Source: Streptomyces sp. G-G2
GTDB taxonomy: Bacteria; Actinomycetota; Actinomycetes; Streptomycetales; Streptomycetaceae
Direction: 5' to 3'
Assembly: GCF_030063135.1 (NCBI RefSeq)
Contig: NZ_JASISO010000020.1
Coordinates: 62,001 to 126,000, forward strand
Length of the DNA stretch: 64,000 bases
Both the position numbers and the translations under genes were made by a program. Shown piece after piece: positions 23,875 to 33,343 of the stretch. Numbering within the stretch: position 1 is the stretch's first letter; each line of letters begins with the position of its first letter. The notes under the pieces were generated by a model, which did no database searches, had not been told where the DNA came from, and saw only the letters and a program-made list of their open reading frames with translations.

Positions 23875-25731
23875 CTACGGGGCCTCGCGCGGAGCCCCGT
23901 ACGCCGCCTCGTACGGCTCGTCGTAGAGCCCGTCGATCAGCTCGGCGTACTTCTCGCGGACCACCCGGCGGCGCAGTTTCAGGGAGGGGGTCAGCTCGCC
24001 GGACTCGGGGCCCCACTCCTCGGTGAGCAGTCGGTACCGCTTGATCCGCTCCGTACGGTTGAGGCGGGCGTTGGCGGCCTCGACGGCGCGGGCGACCTCC
24101 GCCACGACGGCCGGGTGGGCGGCCAGTTCGGCCGGGGTGGCCGCCTCGATGCCGTGGGCGGCGGCCCAGGCGGGAGCGAGTTCCGGGTCCAGGACCAGCA
24201 GGGCGACCAGGTAGGAATGGCCGTCGCCGTGCACCAGGGCCTGGCCGATGAGCGGGTGTTCCTTGACGGTGTTCTCCACCAGTGCGGGCGAGACGTTCTT
24301 GCCGTTCGAGGTGATGATGAGTTCCTTCTTGCGGTCGGTCAGCCAGAGGTACCCGTCCTCGTCGAGCCGCCCGATGTCCCCGGTCGCGAACCAGCCCTCG
24401 GCGTCGCTCGCGCTCTCCACCGTCCCGTCGGGCCGCAGGTAGCCGTCGAAGACGGTCGCGCCCCGGGTGAGGATCTCCCCGTCCTCGGCGAGCTTCAGCT
24501 CCAGCCCCTCGATGGGGCGGCCGACCGAGCCGAGCCGGAAGCCGTCCGCGCTGTTGACGGTGCACACCCCGGAGGTCTCGGTGAGCCCCCAGGCGTCCAT
24601 GACGGTGATGCCCCAGCCCGCCCAGAACCGGACCACGTCCAGCGGCATCGGCGCGGTGGCGCTGGCCGTCCAGAGGAGCCGGTCGAGCCCGGCCAGCACC
24701 AGCAGCGGATCCAGTACCCGCTCCTTGGCCAGGGCGTACGCCTCTTCGACGGCGGCCGGGACCTCCTCACCCCGCTCGCGGTGCCCGGCCCGGGCGCGCG
24801 CGGTGCCGTTGGCCGCCTCGATGGCGGCGCGCTGCTCCTGCGGCAGCCGGGCGAGTACGGCCCGTACGGAGGCGGCGAGCTTCTCCCAGACCCGGGGTAC
24901 GCCGAAGAACTGCACGGGGTGCAGTTCACGGACCGCGCCCGCGACGGCGGTGGGGTCGGCGCACAGCCGGACGTGGGCGGCGCGCAGCAGCGGCAGGTAG
25001 ATCCCGAGGACCCGCTCGGCGATGTGCGCGAAGGGCAGGTAGCAGATGTGCTCGGCGTGCTCGGGGAGGTCCACGTGCCGGTCGAGGCGGACCGTCTGGA
25101 GCATGAGGTTGCGGTGGCTGAGCCGGACGCCCTTGGGGTCGCCGGTGGTGCCCGAGGTGTAGACGACGGTCAGCGGATCCTCGGGGCGGGCCTCGCGCCA
25201 GGCCTTCTCGAAGGAGTCGGCGCTGAAGGTCCGGGCGCCGCCGGCGCGCAGGGAGCCGTACGTGCGGTGCGGGCCCGCGTCGGCGGCCTCGGCGACGACC
25301 AGGCGTTCCAGGGGCACGCCGTCGTCCGCGAGGAGCGGCTCCCAGCGGGCGAGTTCACGGGCCCCCTCGATGACGGCGAGGCGGGCCCGGCTGTGCCGGG
25401 CGATGTGCGCTATCTGCTCGGGCGCGGCGGTTCCGTAGACGGTGACGGGGACTGCGCCGAGGTGGACCAGTGCCAGATCACTGATCCAGTGCTCGGGCCG
25501 GTTGCCCATCATGATCAGGACGTGGTCGCCGCGCTCGACGCCGAGTGACGCGTACCCGGCGGCCAGGACGCCCACCGTCCGGCGGACCTCGGACCAGCTC
25601 AGGGTGGTCCAGCCGGGGCCCTCGCGCCAGGAGAGGGCGGGGAGGTCTCCGTGGTCGGCGGCGTTACGGGCGAGCAGGGCGGGCAGGGTGATCTCGTCGG
25701 GACGTCCGGGCAGTCGCAGGTTCGTGGTCAT
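23875..25731 (-). CDS. long-chain-fatty-acid--CoA ligase (AMP-dependent synthetase), 618 aa
   Basis: Activates fatty acids to acyl-CoA via acyl-AMP. P-loop VVYTSGTTGDPKGVRLSHRN at about 180-200, the A5-like DAWGLTETSG, the hinge region WFATGDIGRLDEDGYLWLTD and the catalytic Lys region RKKELIITSNGKNVSPALVE. Length and motif order fit bacterial FadD/FACL proteins of the AMP-binding class with the GKNVSP signature. ATG 25731 has AGGAG 6 nt upstream. It is divergent from a MerR regulator, a likely controller, and lies near the beta-oxidation operon. Confidence 0.93.
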   Translation of the reverse strand: MTTNLRLPGRPDEITLPALLARNAADHGDLPALSWREGPGWTTLSWSEVRRTVGVLAAGYASLGVERGDHVLIMMGNRPEHWISDLALVHLGAVPVTVYGTAAPEQIAHIARHSRARLAVIEGARELARWEPLLADDGVPLERLVVAEAADAGPHRTYGSLRAGGARTFSADSFEKAWREARPEDPLTVVYTSGTTGDPKGVRLSHRNLMLQTVRLDRHVDLPEHAEHICYLPFAHIAERVLGIYLPLLRAAHVRLCADPTAVAGAVRELHPVQFFGVPRVWEKLAASVRAVLARLPQEQRAAIEAANGTARARAGHRERGEEVPAAVEEAYALAKERVLDPLLVLAGLDRLLWTASATAPMPLDVVRFWAGWGITVMDAWGLTETSGVCTVNSADGFRLGSVGRPIEGLELKLAEDGEILTRGATVFDGYLRPDGTVESASDAEGWFATGDIGRLDEDGYLWLTDRKKELIITSNGKNVSPALVENTVKEHPLIGQALVHGDGHSYLVALLVLDPELAPAWAAAHGIEAATPAELAAHPAVVAEVARAVEAANARLNRTERIKRYRLLTEEWGPESGELTPSLKLRRRVVREKYAELIDGLYDEPYEAAYGAPREAP

Positions 25732-25765
25732 GGGCAGCTCCTGGCCGTTTCACATCGTTGGTGCG

Positions 25766-25797
25766 ACAGCAATACTGTTGAACACGAACTGTGTCGA
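25766..25797 (-). promoter_or_regulatory. Candidate ligase promoter with ACAG/CTGT inverted repeat
   Basis: On the minus strand TCGACA (25797-25792), a 17-bp spacer and TATTGC (25774-25769). The -10 box is spanned by the inverted repeat ACAG-CAATA-CTGT (25766-25778). A site for the divergent MerR protein is plausible. Confidence 0.35.
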
Positions 25798-25833
25798 CGA
25801 AAAGCGTGCTGATCAGAGAGCGAGGCGGGGACC

Positions 25834-26568
25834 ATGACCACCCAGGCACCGGAGCCGCCGCTCACCGTCGACGAGCTGGCGTCCCGGGCGGGCGTGACCG
25901 TCCGCACCGTACGGTTCTACAGCACGCGCGGGCTTTTGCCCCCTCCCGTGATCGGACCCCGCAGGGTCGGCCATTACGGGCCGGAACACCTCTCCCGGCT
26001 GGCCCTGATCGAGGAGTTGCAGCACCAGGGGATGACCCTGTCGGCGATCGAGCGCTACCTCGACGCGCTGCCCGACGACCTGAGCGCGCACGATCTGGCG
26101 ATCCACCGGGCGCTGGTGGCGACCTGGGCCCCGGACGCGGCGGCGCAGACCTCGCGGGCCGAGCTGGAGAAGCGCGCGGGGCGGTCCCTGTCGGACACCG
26201 ATGTGCTGCGGCTGACCGCGATGAACGTGGTCGGCCCGCAGGAGGACGGGTTCCGGGTGGACCTGGGGCTGCTGCGGCTGGGGGTCGCGCTGCTCGACGT
26301 ACCGATCGCGCACGAGACGATCCTGGCGGCGCGCACCGTACTGCTGGAACACGCGCGGACGGCGGCACACGAGCTGACCGCGCTGTTCCGGGACGAGGTG
26401 TGGGGGCCGTTCACGGAGGGTGAGAGCGATCCGGAGCGGGTGGAGGCGATGAAGTCGCTGTCCGCGCACATGCAACCGATGGTGGTGCAGGCGCTGGTGA
26501 CGGCGTTTCAGCGGTCACTGAAGGAGGAACTGCGGGCCGCGTTCGTCGCGGAGGAACCGCGGGAATAG
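25834..26568 (+). CDS. MerR family transcriptional regulator, 244 aa
   Basis: N-terminal winged helix typical of MerR proteins (LTVDELASRAGVTVRTVRFY, then HYGPEHLSRLALIEELQHQG), coiled dimerisation helix and a ~150-residue C-terminal effector region with no recognisable metal-binding cysteines, so a small organic ligand or acyl-CoA is more likely than a metal. Divergent from the acyl-CoA ligase with 102 bp between; MerR proteins commonly control such a divergent partner. ATG 25834 follows GCGGGGACC. Confidence 0.88.
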   Translation: MTTQAPEPPLTVDELASRAGVTVRTVRFYSTRGLLPPPVIGPRRVGHYGPEHLSRLALIEELQHQGMTLSAIERYLDALPDDLSAHDLAIHRALVATWAPDAAAQTSRAELEKRAGRSLSDTDVLRLTAMNVVGPQEDGFRVDLGLLRLGVALLDVPIAHETILAARTVLLEHARTAAHELTALFRDEVWGPFTEGESDPERVEAMKSLSAHMQPMVVQALVTAFQRSLKEELRAAFVAEEPRE

Positions 26569-26625
26569 GGGGCGGCGCGGCTCTCGGGGCGCGGACGCGG
26601 GGAGCGGACCGGGCGCGGTGCGGGG

Positions 26626-26641
26626 TAGGTTCGCGGCCATG
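26626..26641 (+). promoter_or_regulatory. -10 box placed for a leaderless transcript
   Basis: TAGGTT (26626-26631) is followed by 7 nt and ATG 26639, with no ribosome-binding site. Confidence 0.5.
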
Positions 26642-27280
26642 GCGATCATTTACGACACCACGATGAACCCCGGGAAGCTGGAGCTTCTCGCCGAATGGCT
26701 GCCGCGGCGGCCCTGGTACGTCGCGACGGGGCAGGCCCCCGCGCCGGTCAAGGCGGGCGGCTTCCGGCTCGACGATCCGGAGGGCGAGGTGGGCATCGAG
26801 TTCATGGTGGTCACCGACACCTCGGGCGAGCGGCCGGTGGCCTACCACGTACCGGTCACCTATCGCGGGGCGCCGCTCGAAGGGGCCGGGGCGGGGCTGA
26901 TCGGCACCTCGGAGCACGGGGTCCTCGGGCGCCGCTGGGTCTACGACGCCGCGCACGACCCGGTCTTCGTCGACCAGCTGCTCGCGCTGTTCCAGGGCGA
27001 CGCGAAGCCGCAGCACCAGAGCGTGAGCAACACCCCCGAGCCCACCGTAGCCGTGCGGTACGCGGGCCCGCAGATCGCGGGGGTCCCGCTGTCCGAGCGG
27101 GTGGAGGTCACCGAGGACGCGCGGGGCACGCGGATCCCGCTGCCGGGCGGGGCCCGGCTCGGACTGGCGCGCGCGCTGGCCGCGGCCCCCGACGCCCCGT
27201 CGGGGCTGCTCGCCCAGTGGACCACCCCGGACGGCGCCGCGCACCGGGGCGTCTTCGCGACGCTGGACGTCCTGGGCTGA
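26639..27280 (+). CDS. maltokinase N-terminal cap-like domain protein, 213 aa
   Basis: Starts MAIIYDTTMNPGKLELLAEW and contains FMVVTDTSGERPVAYHVPVT, a stretch I recognise from the N-cap of maltokinases and from free-standing Streptomyces proteins often named 1,4-alpha-glucan branching protein without evidence. No kinase or branching-enzyme catalytic domain is present, so enzyme names are not justified. Probably a sugar- or glucan-pathway accessory protein. Start chosen at ATG 26639 because of the leaderless promoter spacing. It stands alone, convergent with the beta-oxidation operon. Confidence 0.7.
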   Translation: MAIIYDTTMNPGKLELLAEWLPRRPWYVATGQAPAPVKAGGFRLDDPEGEVGIEFMVVTDTSGERPVAYHVPVTYRGAPLEGAGAGLIGTSEHGVLGRRWVYDAAHDPVFVDQLLALFQGDAKPQHQSVSNTPEPTVAVRYAGPQIAGVPLSERVEVTEDARGTRIPLPGGARLGLARALAAAPDAPSGLLAQWTTPDGAAHRGVFATLDVLG

Positions 27281-27467
27281 GACCGCCCGGGACCGGCTCC
27301 GGCCCGTGGTGTTCCGGGGCCTCGGCCGACGGCGTCCCGGGCCCGCACGCTCGCGGCGTCGAGCCGCGGCGCGTGGACCGTGACGCACGCGGCGCGCGGG
27401 AAGGCCGCCACGAAGGTGTTCTCATCGCCCGGGCGGCCTCGGCGCACCTGGTTCCGCCGTGCGGGCC

Positions 27468-27506
27468 GGGCGCCCTGAGGGGCCGTAGTGGTCCATCAGG
27501 GCGCCC
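27468..27506. terminator. Bidirectional hairpin between convergent genes
   Basis: GGGCGCCCTGA (27468-27478) pairs with TCAGGGCGCCC (27496-27506), 11 bp without mismatch, 17-nt loop. It lies between the cap-domain gene and the end of the beta-oxidation operon. Confidence 0.8.
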
Positions 27507-27527
27507 CGGCACCGGGGTTGGGGCCGG

Positions 27528-29699
27528 TCAGTCGGTGAAGGTCTCCCCGCGCCCGGCCTTCTCCACGAGGAGGGCGGGCGGGGTGAACCGCTCGCCGTAC
27601 GTGTCGGCCAGCTCGCGCGCGCGGGCCACGAAGCCGGGCAGGGCGCCCTCGTAGCCGTTGATGTACTGGATCACGCCGCCGGTCCAGGCGGGGAAGCCGA
27701 TTCCCATGATGGAGCCGATGTTGGCGTCGGCCACTGAGGTCAGCACGCCCTCCTCGAAGAGGCGGACGGTGTCGATCGCCTCGGAGAAGAGCATCCGCTC
27801 CTTCATGTCCTCGAAGGGGATCTCGGTACCGGGCTTGGTGAAGTGCTCGCGCAGGCCCGGCCAGATCGCGGCCCGCTTGCCCGCCTCGTCGTAGTCGTAG
27901 AAGCCCGCGCCCCCGCTGCGGCCGGGGCGGCCGAACTCGTCCACCATCCGGTCGATGACCGCGTCGGCGGGGTGCTCGGGCCAGGCCCGGCCCTCGGCCT
28001 CGAAGGCCTTGCGGGTCTCGTTGCGGATCTTGCGGGGCAGGGTCAGGGTCAGCTCGTCCATCAGGGAGAGCACCTTCGCCGGGTAACCGGCCTGGGCGGC
28101 CGCCTGTTCGACGGAGGCGGGCTCGATGCCCTCGCCGACCATCGCGACGCCCTCGTTGATGAACTGGCCGATGACCCGCGAGGTGAAGAAGCCGCGCGAG
28201 TCGTTAACCACGATCGGGGTCTTGTTGATCTGGCGGACCAGGTCGAAGGCGCGGGCCAGGGCCTCGTCCCCGGTGCGCTCGCCCTTGATGATCTCGACCA
28301 GCGGCATCTTGTCGACGGGCGAGAAGAAGTGCAGCCCGATGAAGTCGACGGGCCGCGAAACCCCCTCGGCCAGACCGGTGATGGGCAGCGTCGAGGTGTT
28401 GGAGCAGAGCAGCGCGTCGGGCTCGATGACGTCCTGGATCTCCTGGAACACCTTGTGCTTGAGGGCGGTGTCCTCGAAGACGGCCTCGATGACGGCGTCG
28501 CAGCCCGCGAGGTCGGCGGCCAGCGCGGTGGGGGTGATCCGGGCGAGCAGCCCGGCCCGCTTGGCCTCGGTCGTGCGGCCCCGGGAGAGCGCCTTGTCGA
28601 GCAGCTTCTCGGCGTACTCCTTGCCCTTCGCGGCGGCCTCGGGGGTGACGTCCTTGAGGATCACCTCGATGCCCGCGCGGGCGCAGGAGTAGGCGATGCC
28701 CGCGCCCATCATGCCCGCGCCGAGGACGGCGACCTTGCGGACCGGGCGGGGCGCGATACCGCGGGGGCGGCTGGCGCCGGAGTTGACGGCCTGGAGGTCG
28801 AAGAAGAACGCCTGGATCATGTTCTTGGCGGTCTGCCCGGTGACCAGCTCGGTGAAGTAGCGCGCCTCGATGGTCAGCGCGGTCTCGAAGTCCACCTGGG
28901 AGCCCTCGACGGCGCAGGCCAGGATGTTGCGCGGGGCCGGGTACGGGGCCCCGTTCAGCTGCTTCTTCAAGTTGGCCGGGAACGCCGGGAGGTTGGCGGC
29001 GAACCGGGGGCTGGCGGGCGTACCGCCGGGGATCCGGTAGCCGGGGACGTCCCAGGGCTGCTGCGAGGCGGGGTTCGCGTCGATGAAGGCGCGGGCCTTG
29101 GCGAGCATCTCCTCGCGGGTGGCGGCCAGTTCGTGGACCAGGCCGTTGTCCAGGGCGCGCTGCGGGCTGTACTGGGTGCCCTGGAGCAGCACCTTGAGGA
29201 GGGCGTCGGCGATGCCCATCAGGCGGACGGTGCGGGTGACGCCGCCGCCGGCCGGGAGCAGGCCGAGGGTGACCTCGGGCAGGCCGATCTTGGAGCCGGG
29301 GGCGTCGAGGGCGACGCGGTGGTGGCAGGCGAGGGCGATCTCGTAACCGCCGCCCAGCGCGGCCCCGTTGATGGCGGCGACGACCGGCTTTCCGAGGGTT
29401 TCGATCCGGCGCAGCGAGCTCTTGATCGCGGTGCCGGTCTCGAAGGCGAGGCGGGCGTCCTCGGGGCGGAGCCGGATCATTTCCTTGAGGTCGCCGCCCG
29501 CGAAGAAGGTCTTCTTGGCGGAGGTGAAGACGATGCCCCGGATGGAGTCCTTCTCGGTCTCGGCGCGGTCGGCGATGGCCGCGATGGAGTCCTTGAAGGC
29601 CTGGTTCATCGTGTTGGCGGACTGGTTGGGGTCGTCGAGGATCAGGGTGACGACGCCGGTCTCGTCCTGTTCCCAGCGGATCGTGGTGGACTCGCTCAT
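27528..29699 (-). CDS. bifunctional enoyl-CoA hydratase / 3-hydroxyacyl-CoA dehydrogenase (FadB/FadJ type), 723 aa
   Basis: Two steps of beta-oxidation in one chain. Residues ~1-200 are a crotonase domain with oxyanion loops KTFFAGGDLKEM and ALGGGYEIALACH and both glutamates (GGGYE, GLPEVTLG). Residues ~325-500 form the NAD domain (VLGAGMMGAGIAYSCARAG), with SNTSTLPITGLA and the catalytic His/Glu region DFIGLHFFSPVDKMPLVEII; the C-terminal dehydrogenase domain follows. ATG 29699 follows GGAAG. Third-last step enzymes and thiolase are in the same operon, so this is the last gene of a CaiB/acyl-CoA dehydrogenase/thiolase/FadB unit. Confidence 0.96.
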   Translation of the reverse strand: MSESTTIRWEQDETGVVTLILDDPNQSANTMNQAFKDSIAAIADRAETEKDSIRGIVFTSAKKTFFAGGDLKEMIRLRPEDARLAFETGTAIKSSLRRIETLGKPVVAAINGAALGGGYEIALACHHRVALDAPGSKIGLPEVTLGLLPAGGGVTRTVRLMGIADALLKVLLQGTQYSPQRALDNGLVHELAATREEMLAKARAFIDANPASQQPWDVPGYRIPGGTPASPRFAANLPAFPANLKKQLNGAPYPAPRNILACAVEGSQVDFETALTIEARYFTELVTGQTAKNMIQAFFFDLQAVNSGASRPRGIAPRPVRKVAVLGAGMMGAGIAYSCARAGIEVILKDVTPEAAAKGKEYAEKLLDKALSRGRTTEAKRAGLLARITPTALAADLAGCDAVIEAVFEDTALKHKVFQEIQDVIEPDALLCSNTSTLPITGLAEGVSRPVDFIGLHFFSPVDKMPLVEIIKGERTGDEALARAFDLVRQINKTPIVVNDSRGFFTSRVIGQFINEGVAMVGEGIEPASVEQAAAQAGYPAKVLSLMDELTLTLPRKIRNETRKAFEAEGRAWPEHPADAVIDRMVDEFGRPGRSGGAGFYDYDEAGKRAAIWPGLREHFTKPGTEIPFEDMKERMLFSEAIDTVRLFEEGVLTSVADANIGSIMGIGFPAWTGGVIQYINGYEGALPGFVARARELADTYGERFTPPALLVEKAGRGETFTD

Positions 29700-29744
29700 T
29701 ATCGCTACTTCCGTGTGAGAAAGGGTTTCCGGGGACAGGGACGG

Positions 29745-30959
29745 TCAGAGGCGCTCGACGATGGTGGCGACGCCCATGCCGCCGCCGACGCAGAGGGTGA
29801 CGAGGCCGTAGCGCTTGTCCTGGCGCTCCAGTTCGTCGATGACGGTGCCGAGGATCATCGCGCCGGTGGCGCCGAGGGGGTGGCCGAGCGCGATCGCGCC
29901 GCCGTTGACGTTGACCTTGTCGAGGGAGACGCCCATGTCCTTGACGAAGCGCAGCACGACGCCCGCGAAGGCCTCGTTGATCTCGATGAGGTCGATGTCG
30001 TCGATGGTCAGCCCGGCCTTGGCGAGGGCCTTGCGGGTGGCCGGGGCGGGGCCGGTGAGCATGATGGTGGGCTCGGAGCCGGAGACGGCGGCCGAGACGA
30101 TCCGGGCGCGGGGCGCCAGGCCGTTGCGCTCCCCCGCCTCACGGGAGCCGATCGCGACGAGCGAGGCGCCGTCGACGATGCCGGAGGAGTTGCCCGCGTG
30201 GTGGACGTGGTCGATCTTCTCGACCCAGTGGTACTTCTGGAGGGCGACCGCGTCGAAGCCGCCGAGGTCGCCGATGTCCGCGAAGGACGGCTTCAGCCGG
30301 GCCAGGGTGTCGGCGGTGGTCCCGGGGCGGACGAACTCGTCGTGGTCCAGGACGACCAGGCCGTTGCGGTCGGTGACGGGGACCACGGACGTGGCGAAGC
30401 GGCCGTCCTTGATGGCCGCGGCGGCGCGCTCCTGGGACAGGGCCGCGTACTCGTCCACGTCGCGCCGGGAGAATCCCTCGATGGTGGCGATCAGGTCGGC
30501 GCCGATGCCCTGCGGGACGAAGCCGGTGTCCCAGTTGGTCATCGGGTCGGCGAACCAGGCGCCGCCGTCGGAGGCCATCGGGACGCGGGACATGGACTCG
30601 ACGCCGCCCGCGAGGACCAGGTCCTCCCAGCCGGAACGGACCTTGGCCGCCGCCATGTTGACGGCTTCCAGGCCGGAGGCACAGAAGCGGTTCTCCTGTA
30701 CGCCCGCCACGGTGTCCGGCAGTCCGGCGGCGATCGCCGCGATCCGGGCGATGTCCGACCCCTGGTCGCCGACGGGGCCGACGACGCCGAGCACGATGTC
30801 GTCGATGGTCGCCGGGTCCAGGCCGGGGTTGCGCTCGCGCAGGGCGTGGATGAGGCCGACGACGAGGTCGATCGGCTTGGTGCCGTGCAGGGCTCCGTTG
30901 GCCTTGCCGCGGCCGCGCGGGGTGCGGATCGCGTCGTACACGTACGCTTCGGTGCTCAC
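29745..30959 (-). CDS. acetyl-CoA C-acyltransferase (thiolase), 404 aa
   Basis: Cleaves 3-ketoacyl-CoA to acetyl-CoA and a shortened acyl-CoA. Catalytic Cys in ENRFCASGLEAVNMA (about residue 91), His in GGAIALGHPLGATGA and second Cys in LVTLCVGGGMGVA near the end. GTG 30959 has AAGG upstream. It is 45 bp from the FadB-type gene, with which it probably forms a trifunctional-type complex. Upstream, between the acyl-CoA dehydrogenase stop and this start, lies an 81-bp spacer with a repeated 15-mer. Confidence 0.95.
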   Translation of the reverse strand: MSTEAYVYDAIRTPRGRGKANGALHGTKPIDLVVGLIHALRERNPGLDPATIDDIVLGVVGPVGDQGSDIARIAAIAAGLPDTVAGVQENRFCASGLEAVNMAAAKVRSGWEDLVLAGGVESMSRVPMASDGGAWFADPMTNWDTGFVPQGIGADLIATIEGFSRRDVDEYAALSQERAAAAIKDGRFATSVVPVTDRNGLVVLDHDEFVRPGTTADTLARLKPSFADIGDLGGFDAVALQKYHWVEKIDHVHHAGNSSGIVDGASLVAIGSREAGERNGLAPRARIVSAAVSGSEPTIMLTGPAPATRKALAKAGLTIDDIDLIEINEAFAGVVLRFVKDMGVSLDKVNVNGGAIALGHPLGATGAMILGTVIDELERQDKRYGLVTLCVGGGMGVATIVERL

Positions 30960-31007
30960 TGGTCAAGCCTTTCGAGGAGAATCCGAGGGGAAGGGCCGCA
31001 GGGGCGC

Positions 31008-31040
31008 GGGGGTGGCCGGGGGGCGGGGGGTGGCCGGGGG
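31008..31040. repeat. Two copies of GGGGGTGGCCGGGGG just after a stop codon
   Basis: The 15-mer occurs at 31008-31022 and, one base in from its G-run, at 31026-31040, directly downstream of the acyl-CoA dehydrogenase stop (31041-31043, minus strand). Confidence 0.85.
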
Positions 31041-32183
31041 CTAGCCGAGCAGGGAACGGCCGATGATCTCCTTCATGATCTCGGTCGTACCGCCGTAGAT
31101 GGTCTGGATACGGCCGTCGACGAACGCCCGCGCGACCCGGTATTCGCTCATGTAGCCGTATCCGCCGTGCAGTTGCAGGCAGCGGTCGGCGACCCGCTTC
31201 TGCAGTTCGGTCGCCCACCACTTGGCCATCGAGGCGTGGACGGCGTCCAGCTCCCCGTTCGCGTGGTCCACGATGCACCGGTCGAGGAAGGTACGGGTGA
31301 CGGCGCACTCGGTGGCCATCTCCGCGATCTCGAAGCGGATGTGCTGGAGCTTGGCGAGCGGGCGCCCGAAGGCCTCGCGCTCCTTGACGTAGCCGGTGGT
31401 GATCTCCAGCAGGTGTTCGGCGGCGGCGATGCCCGCCATCGCGATGCCCATCCGCTCCTGGGCGAGGTTGGTCATCAAGTGGACGAAGGCGCCGTTCAGC
31501 TCGCCGAGCAGGTTCTCCTTGGGGACGCGTACGTCGTGGAAGAACAGCTCGGCGGTGTCCTGGGCCTTCTGCCCGATCTTGTCGAGGTTGCGGCCGCGCT
31601 CGAAGCCCTCCGCGCCGCGCTCCACCACGAACAGGGACAGGCCGTGCGCCCCGCCCTCGGGGGTGGTCTTGGCGACGACGACGACCAGGTCGGCCAGGAT
31701 CCCGTTGGAGATGAAGGTCTTGGAGCCGTTCAGCAGCCAGTGGTCGCCGCGGTCCTCGGCGCTGGTCCGGATGCCCTGGAGGTCGGAGCCCGCGCCCGGT
31801 TCGGTCATCGCGATGGCCGTGATGGTCTCGCCCGAGCAGAACCCGGGCAGCCAGCGCCGCTTCTGCTCACCGGTGGCCAGCGAGGTCAGGTACGGCCCGA
31901 TGATGTCGTTGTGCAGGCCGATGGCCAGCCCGGCGGCGCCCGCCCGGGTGAACTCCTCGGCGATGACCGCGGCGTAGCGGAAGTCGGGGTTACCGCCGCC
32001 GCCGTACTCCTCCGGTACGGCGAGGCCCAGCAGCCCCTGGCGCCCGGCGGCCCGCCACGCCTCGCGGCTGACGATGCCGTCCTTCTCCCACTGTTCGTAG
32101 TGCGGCAGCACTTCCTTGGCCAGGAAGGTGCGCACGCTCTCGCGGAAGGTGTCGTGCTCGGGTTCGAAGATCCGGCGCTTCAC
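31041..32183 (-). CDS. acyl-CoA dehydrogenase, 380 aa
   Basis: FAD-dependent alpha,beta-dehydrogenation of acyl-CoA. Typical blocks: ITAIAMTEPGAGSDLQGI (flavin/substrate loop), WLLNGSKTFISNG, QLHGGYGYMSEY and the C-terminal IYGGTTEIMKEIIGR. Length is normal. GTG 32183 lies 6 bp after the stop of the CaiB-type gene, so both are coupled. Chain-length preference cannot be read from sequence. Confidence 0.95.
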   Translation of the reverse strand: MKRRIFEPEHDTFRESVRTFLAKEVLPHYEQWEKDGIVSREAWRAAGRQGLLGLAVPEEYGGGGNPDFRYAAVIAEEFTRAGAAGLAIGLHNDIIGPYLTSLATGEQKRRWLPGFCSGETITAIAMTEPGAGSDLQGIRTSAEDRGDHWLLNGSKTFISNGILADLVVVVAKTTPEGGAHGLSLFVVERGAEGFERGRNLDKIGQKAQDTAELFFHDVRVPKENLLGELNGAFVHLMTNLAQERMGIAMAGIAAAEHLLEITTGYVKEREAFGRPLAKLQHIRFEIAEMATECAVTRTFLDRCIVDHANGELDAVHASMAKWWATELQKRVADRCLQLHGGYGYMSEYRVARAFVDGRIQTIYGGTTEIMKEIIGRSLLG

Positions 32184-32189
32184 GGGGGG

Positions 32190-33317
32190 TCAGTCCTCCA
32201 GCTCGTACAGGGCCGGGACGTCCCAGTCGCGGGCCACGGATGCGGTGTGCGCGCCCGGCAGGGCGGGGCCGCCCGGCACGGCGGCCGGGGTGGCGGAGAA
32301 CCGGGGCGCGGGGGCGGGCTGGACGATCCCGCCGATGTCGGTGAAGGTGCCGCGGGCGGCGAGGTGCGGGTGCGCCGGGGCTTCGCGCAGCGACAGCACG
32401 GGGGCCACGCAGGCGTCCGTACCCTCGAAGACCTCCGTCCACTGTGTGCGCGTACGGGTTCTGAAACGGGCGGCGACGGCCTCGCGCAGCTCGCCCCAGC
32501 GGGCCAGGTCCTTGCGGGCGGGGGCCTGGTCCTTGATGCCGAGCAGCTCGGTGAAGGTGTCGTAGAACTGCTGCTCCAGCGCGCCGACCACCATGTACCC
32601 GCCGTCGGAGGTCTCGTAGGTGCCGTAGAACGGGCAGCCGCCGTCGAGGAGGTTGGCCCCGCGCCGGTCCTGCCAGCCGCCGGCCGCCATCATCCCGTGG
32701 ATCATCGAGGTGAGGTGCGCGGTCCCGTCGACGATCGCGGCGTCGACGACCTGGCCGACGCCGCTCGTGCGGGCGTGCTGGAGGGCGGCGAGGACTCCGA
32801 TGACGAGGTACAGCGAGCCGCCCGCGTAGTCGCCGACGAGGTTGGCGGGGACGGCGGGCGGCTGGTCCGGGGCTCCGATCATGCCGAGGGCACCCGTCAC
32901 CGCGATGTAGGCGATGTCGTGTCCGGCGCTGTGCGCCAGCGGGCCCTCCTGGCCCCAGCCGGTCATCCGGCCGTACACGAGCCGCGGGTTGCGGGCGTGG
33001 CACTCGGCGGGGCCGACCCCGAGCCGCTCGGCGACCCCGGGCCGGAAGCCCTCGACGAGCACGTCGGCCCGCTCGACCAGGTCCAGGACCCGGGCGGGCC
33101 CTTCGGCGGACTTGAGGTCCAGCAGGACGGAGCGCTTGCCGCGGTTGGTGATGTCGTAGGCGGGGTCGACGGCCAGGCCGCCCCCGCCGGGCCGGTCCAC
33201 CCGTACGACGTCCGCGCCGAGGTCGGCGAGGAGCATGGCGGCGAACGGCCCCGGGCCGATGCCCGCCAGTTCGACGACGCGCACTCCGGCCAGCGGGCCG
33301 TTCCCTGTCACTGCCAT
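32190..33317 (-). CDS. CaiB/BaiF CoA-transferase family protein (alpha-methylacyl-CoA racemase-like), 375 aa
   Basis: Family III CoA-transferase fold. LAGVRVVELAGIGPGPFAAM opens the protein; GHDIAYIAVTGALGMIG contains the His and NLVGDYAGGSLYLVIG the Asp that form the acid/base pair of alpha-methylacyl-CoA racemases, which lets 2-methyl-branched acyl-CoAs enter beta-oxidation. Racemase is therefore favoured over transferase, fitting an organism rich in branched fatty acids. ATG 33317 (MAVTGNGPLAG) follows GGGGGCTCG. First gene of the operon; promoter at 33401-33373. Confidence 0.92.
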   Translation of the reverse strand: MAVTGNGPLAGVRVVELAGIGPGPFAAMLLADLGADVVRVDRPGGGGLAVDPAYDITNRGKRSVLLDLKSAEGPARVLDLVERADVLVEGFRPGVAERLGVGPAECHARNPRLVYGRMTGWGQEGPLAHSAGHDIAYIAVTGALGMIGAPDQPPAVPANLVGDYAGGSLYLVIGVLAALQHARTSGVGQVVDAAIVDGTAHLTSMIHGMMAAGGWQDRRGANLLDGGCPFYGTYETSDGGYMVVGALEQQFYDTFTELLGIKDQAPARKDLARWGELREAVAARFRTRTRTQWTEVFEGTDACVAPVLSLREAPAHPHLAARGTFTDIGGIVQPAPAPRFSATPAAVPGGPALPGAHTASVARDWDVPALYELED

Positions 33318-33343
33318 CGAGCCCCCAGCATCCGTGGTACCCC

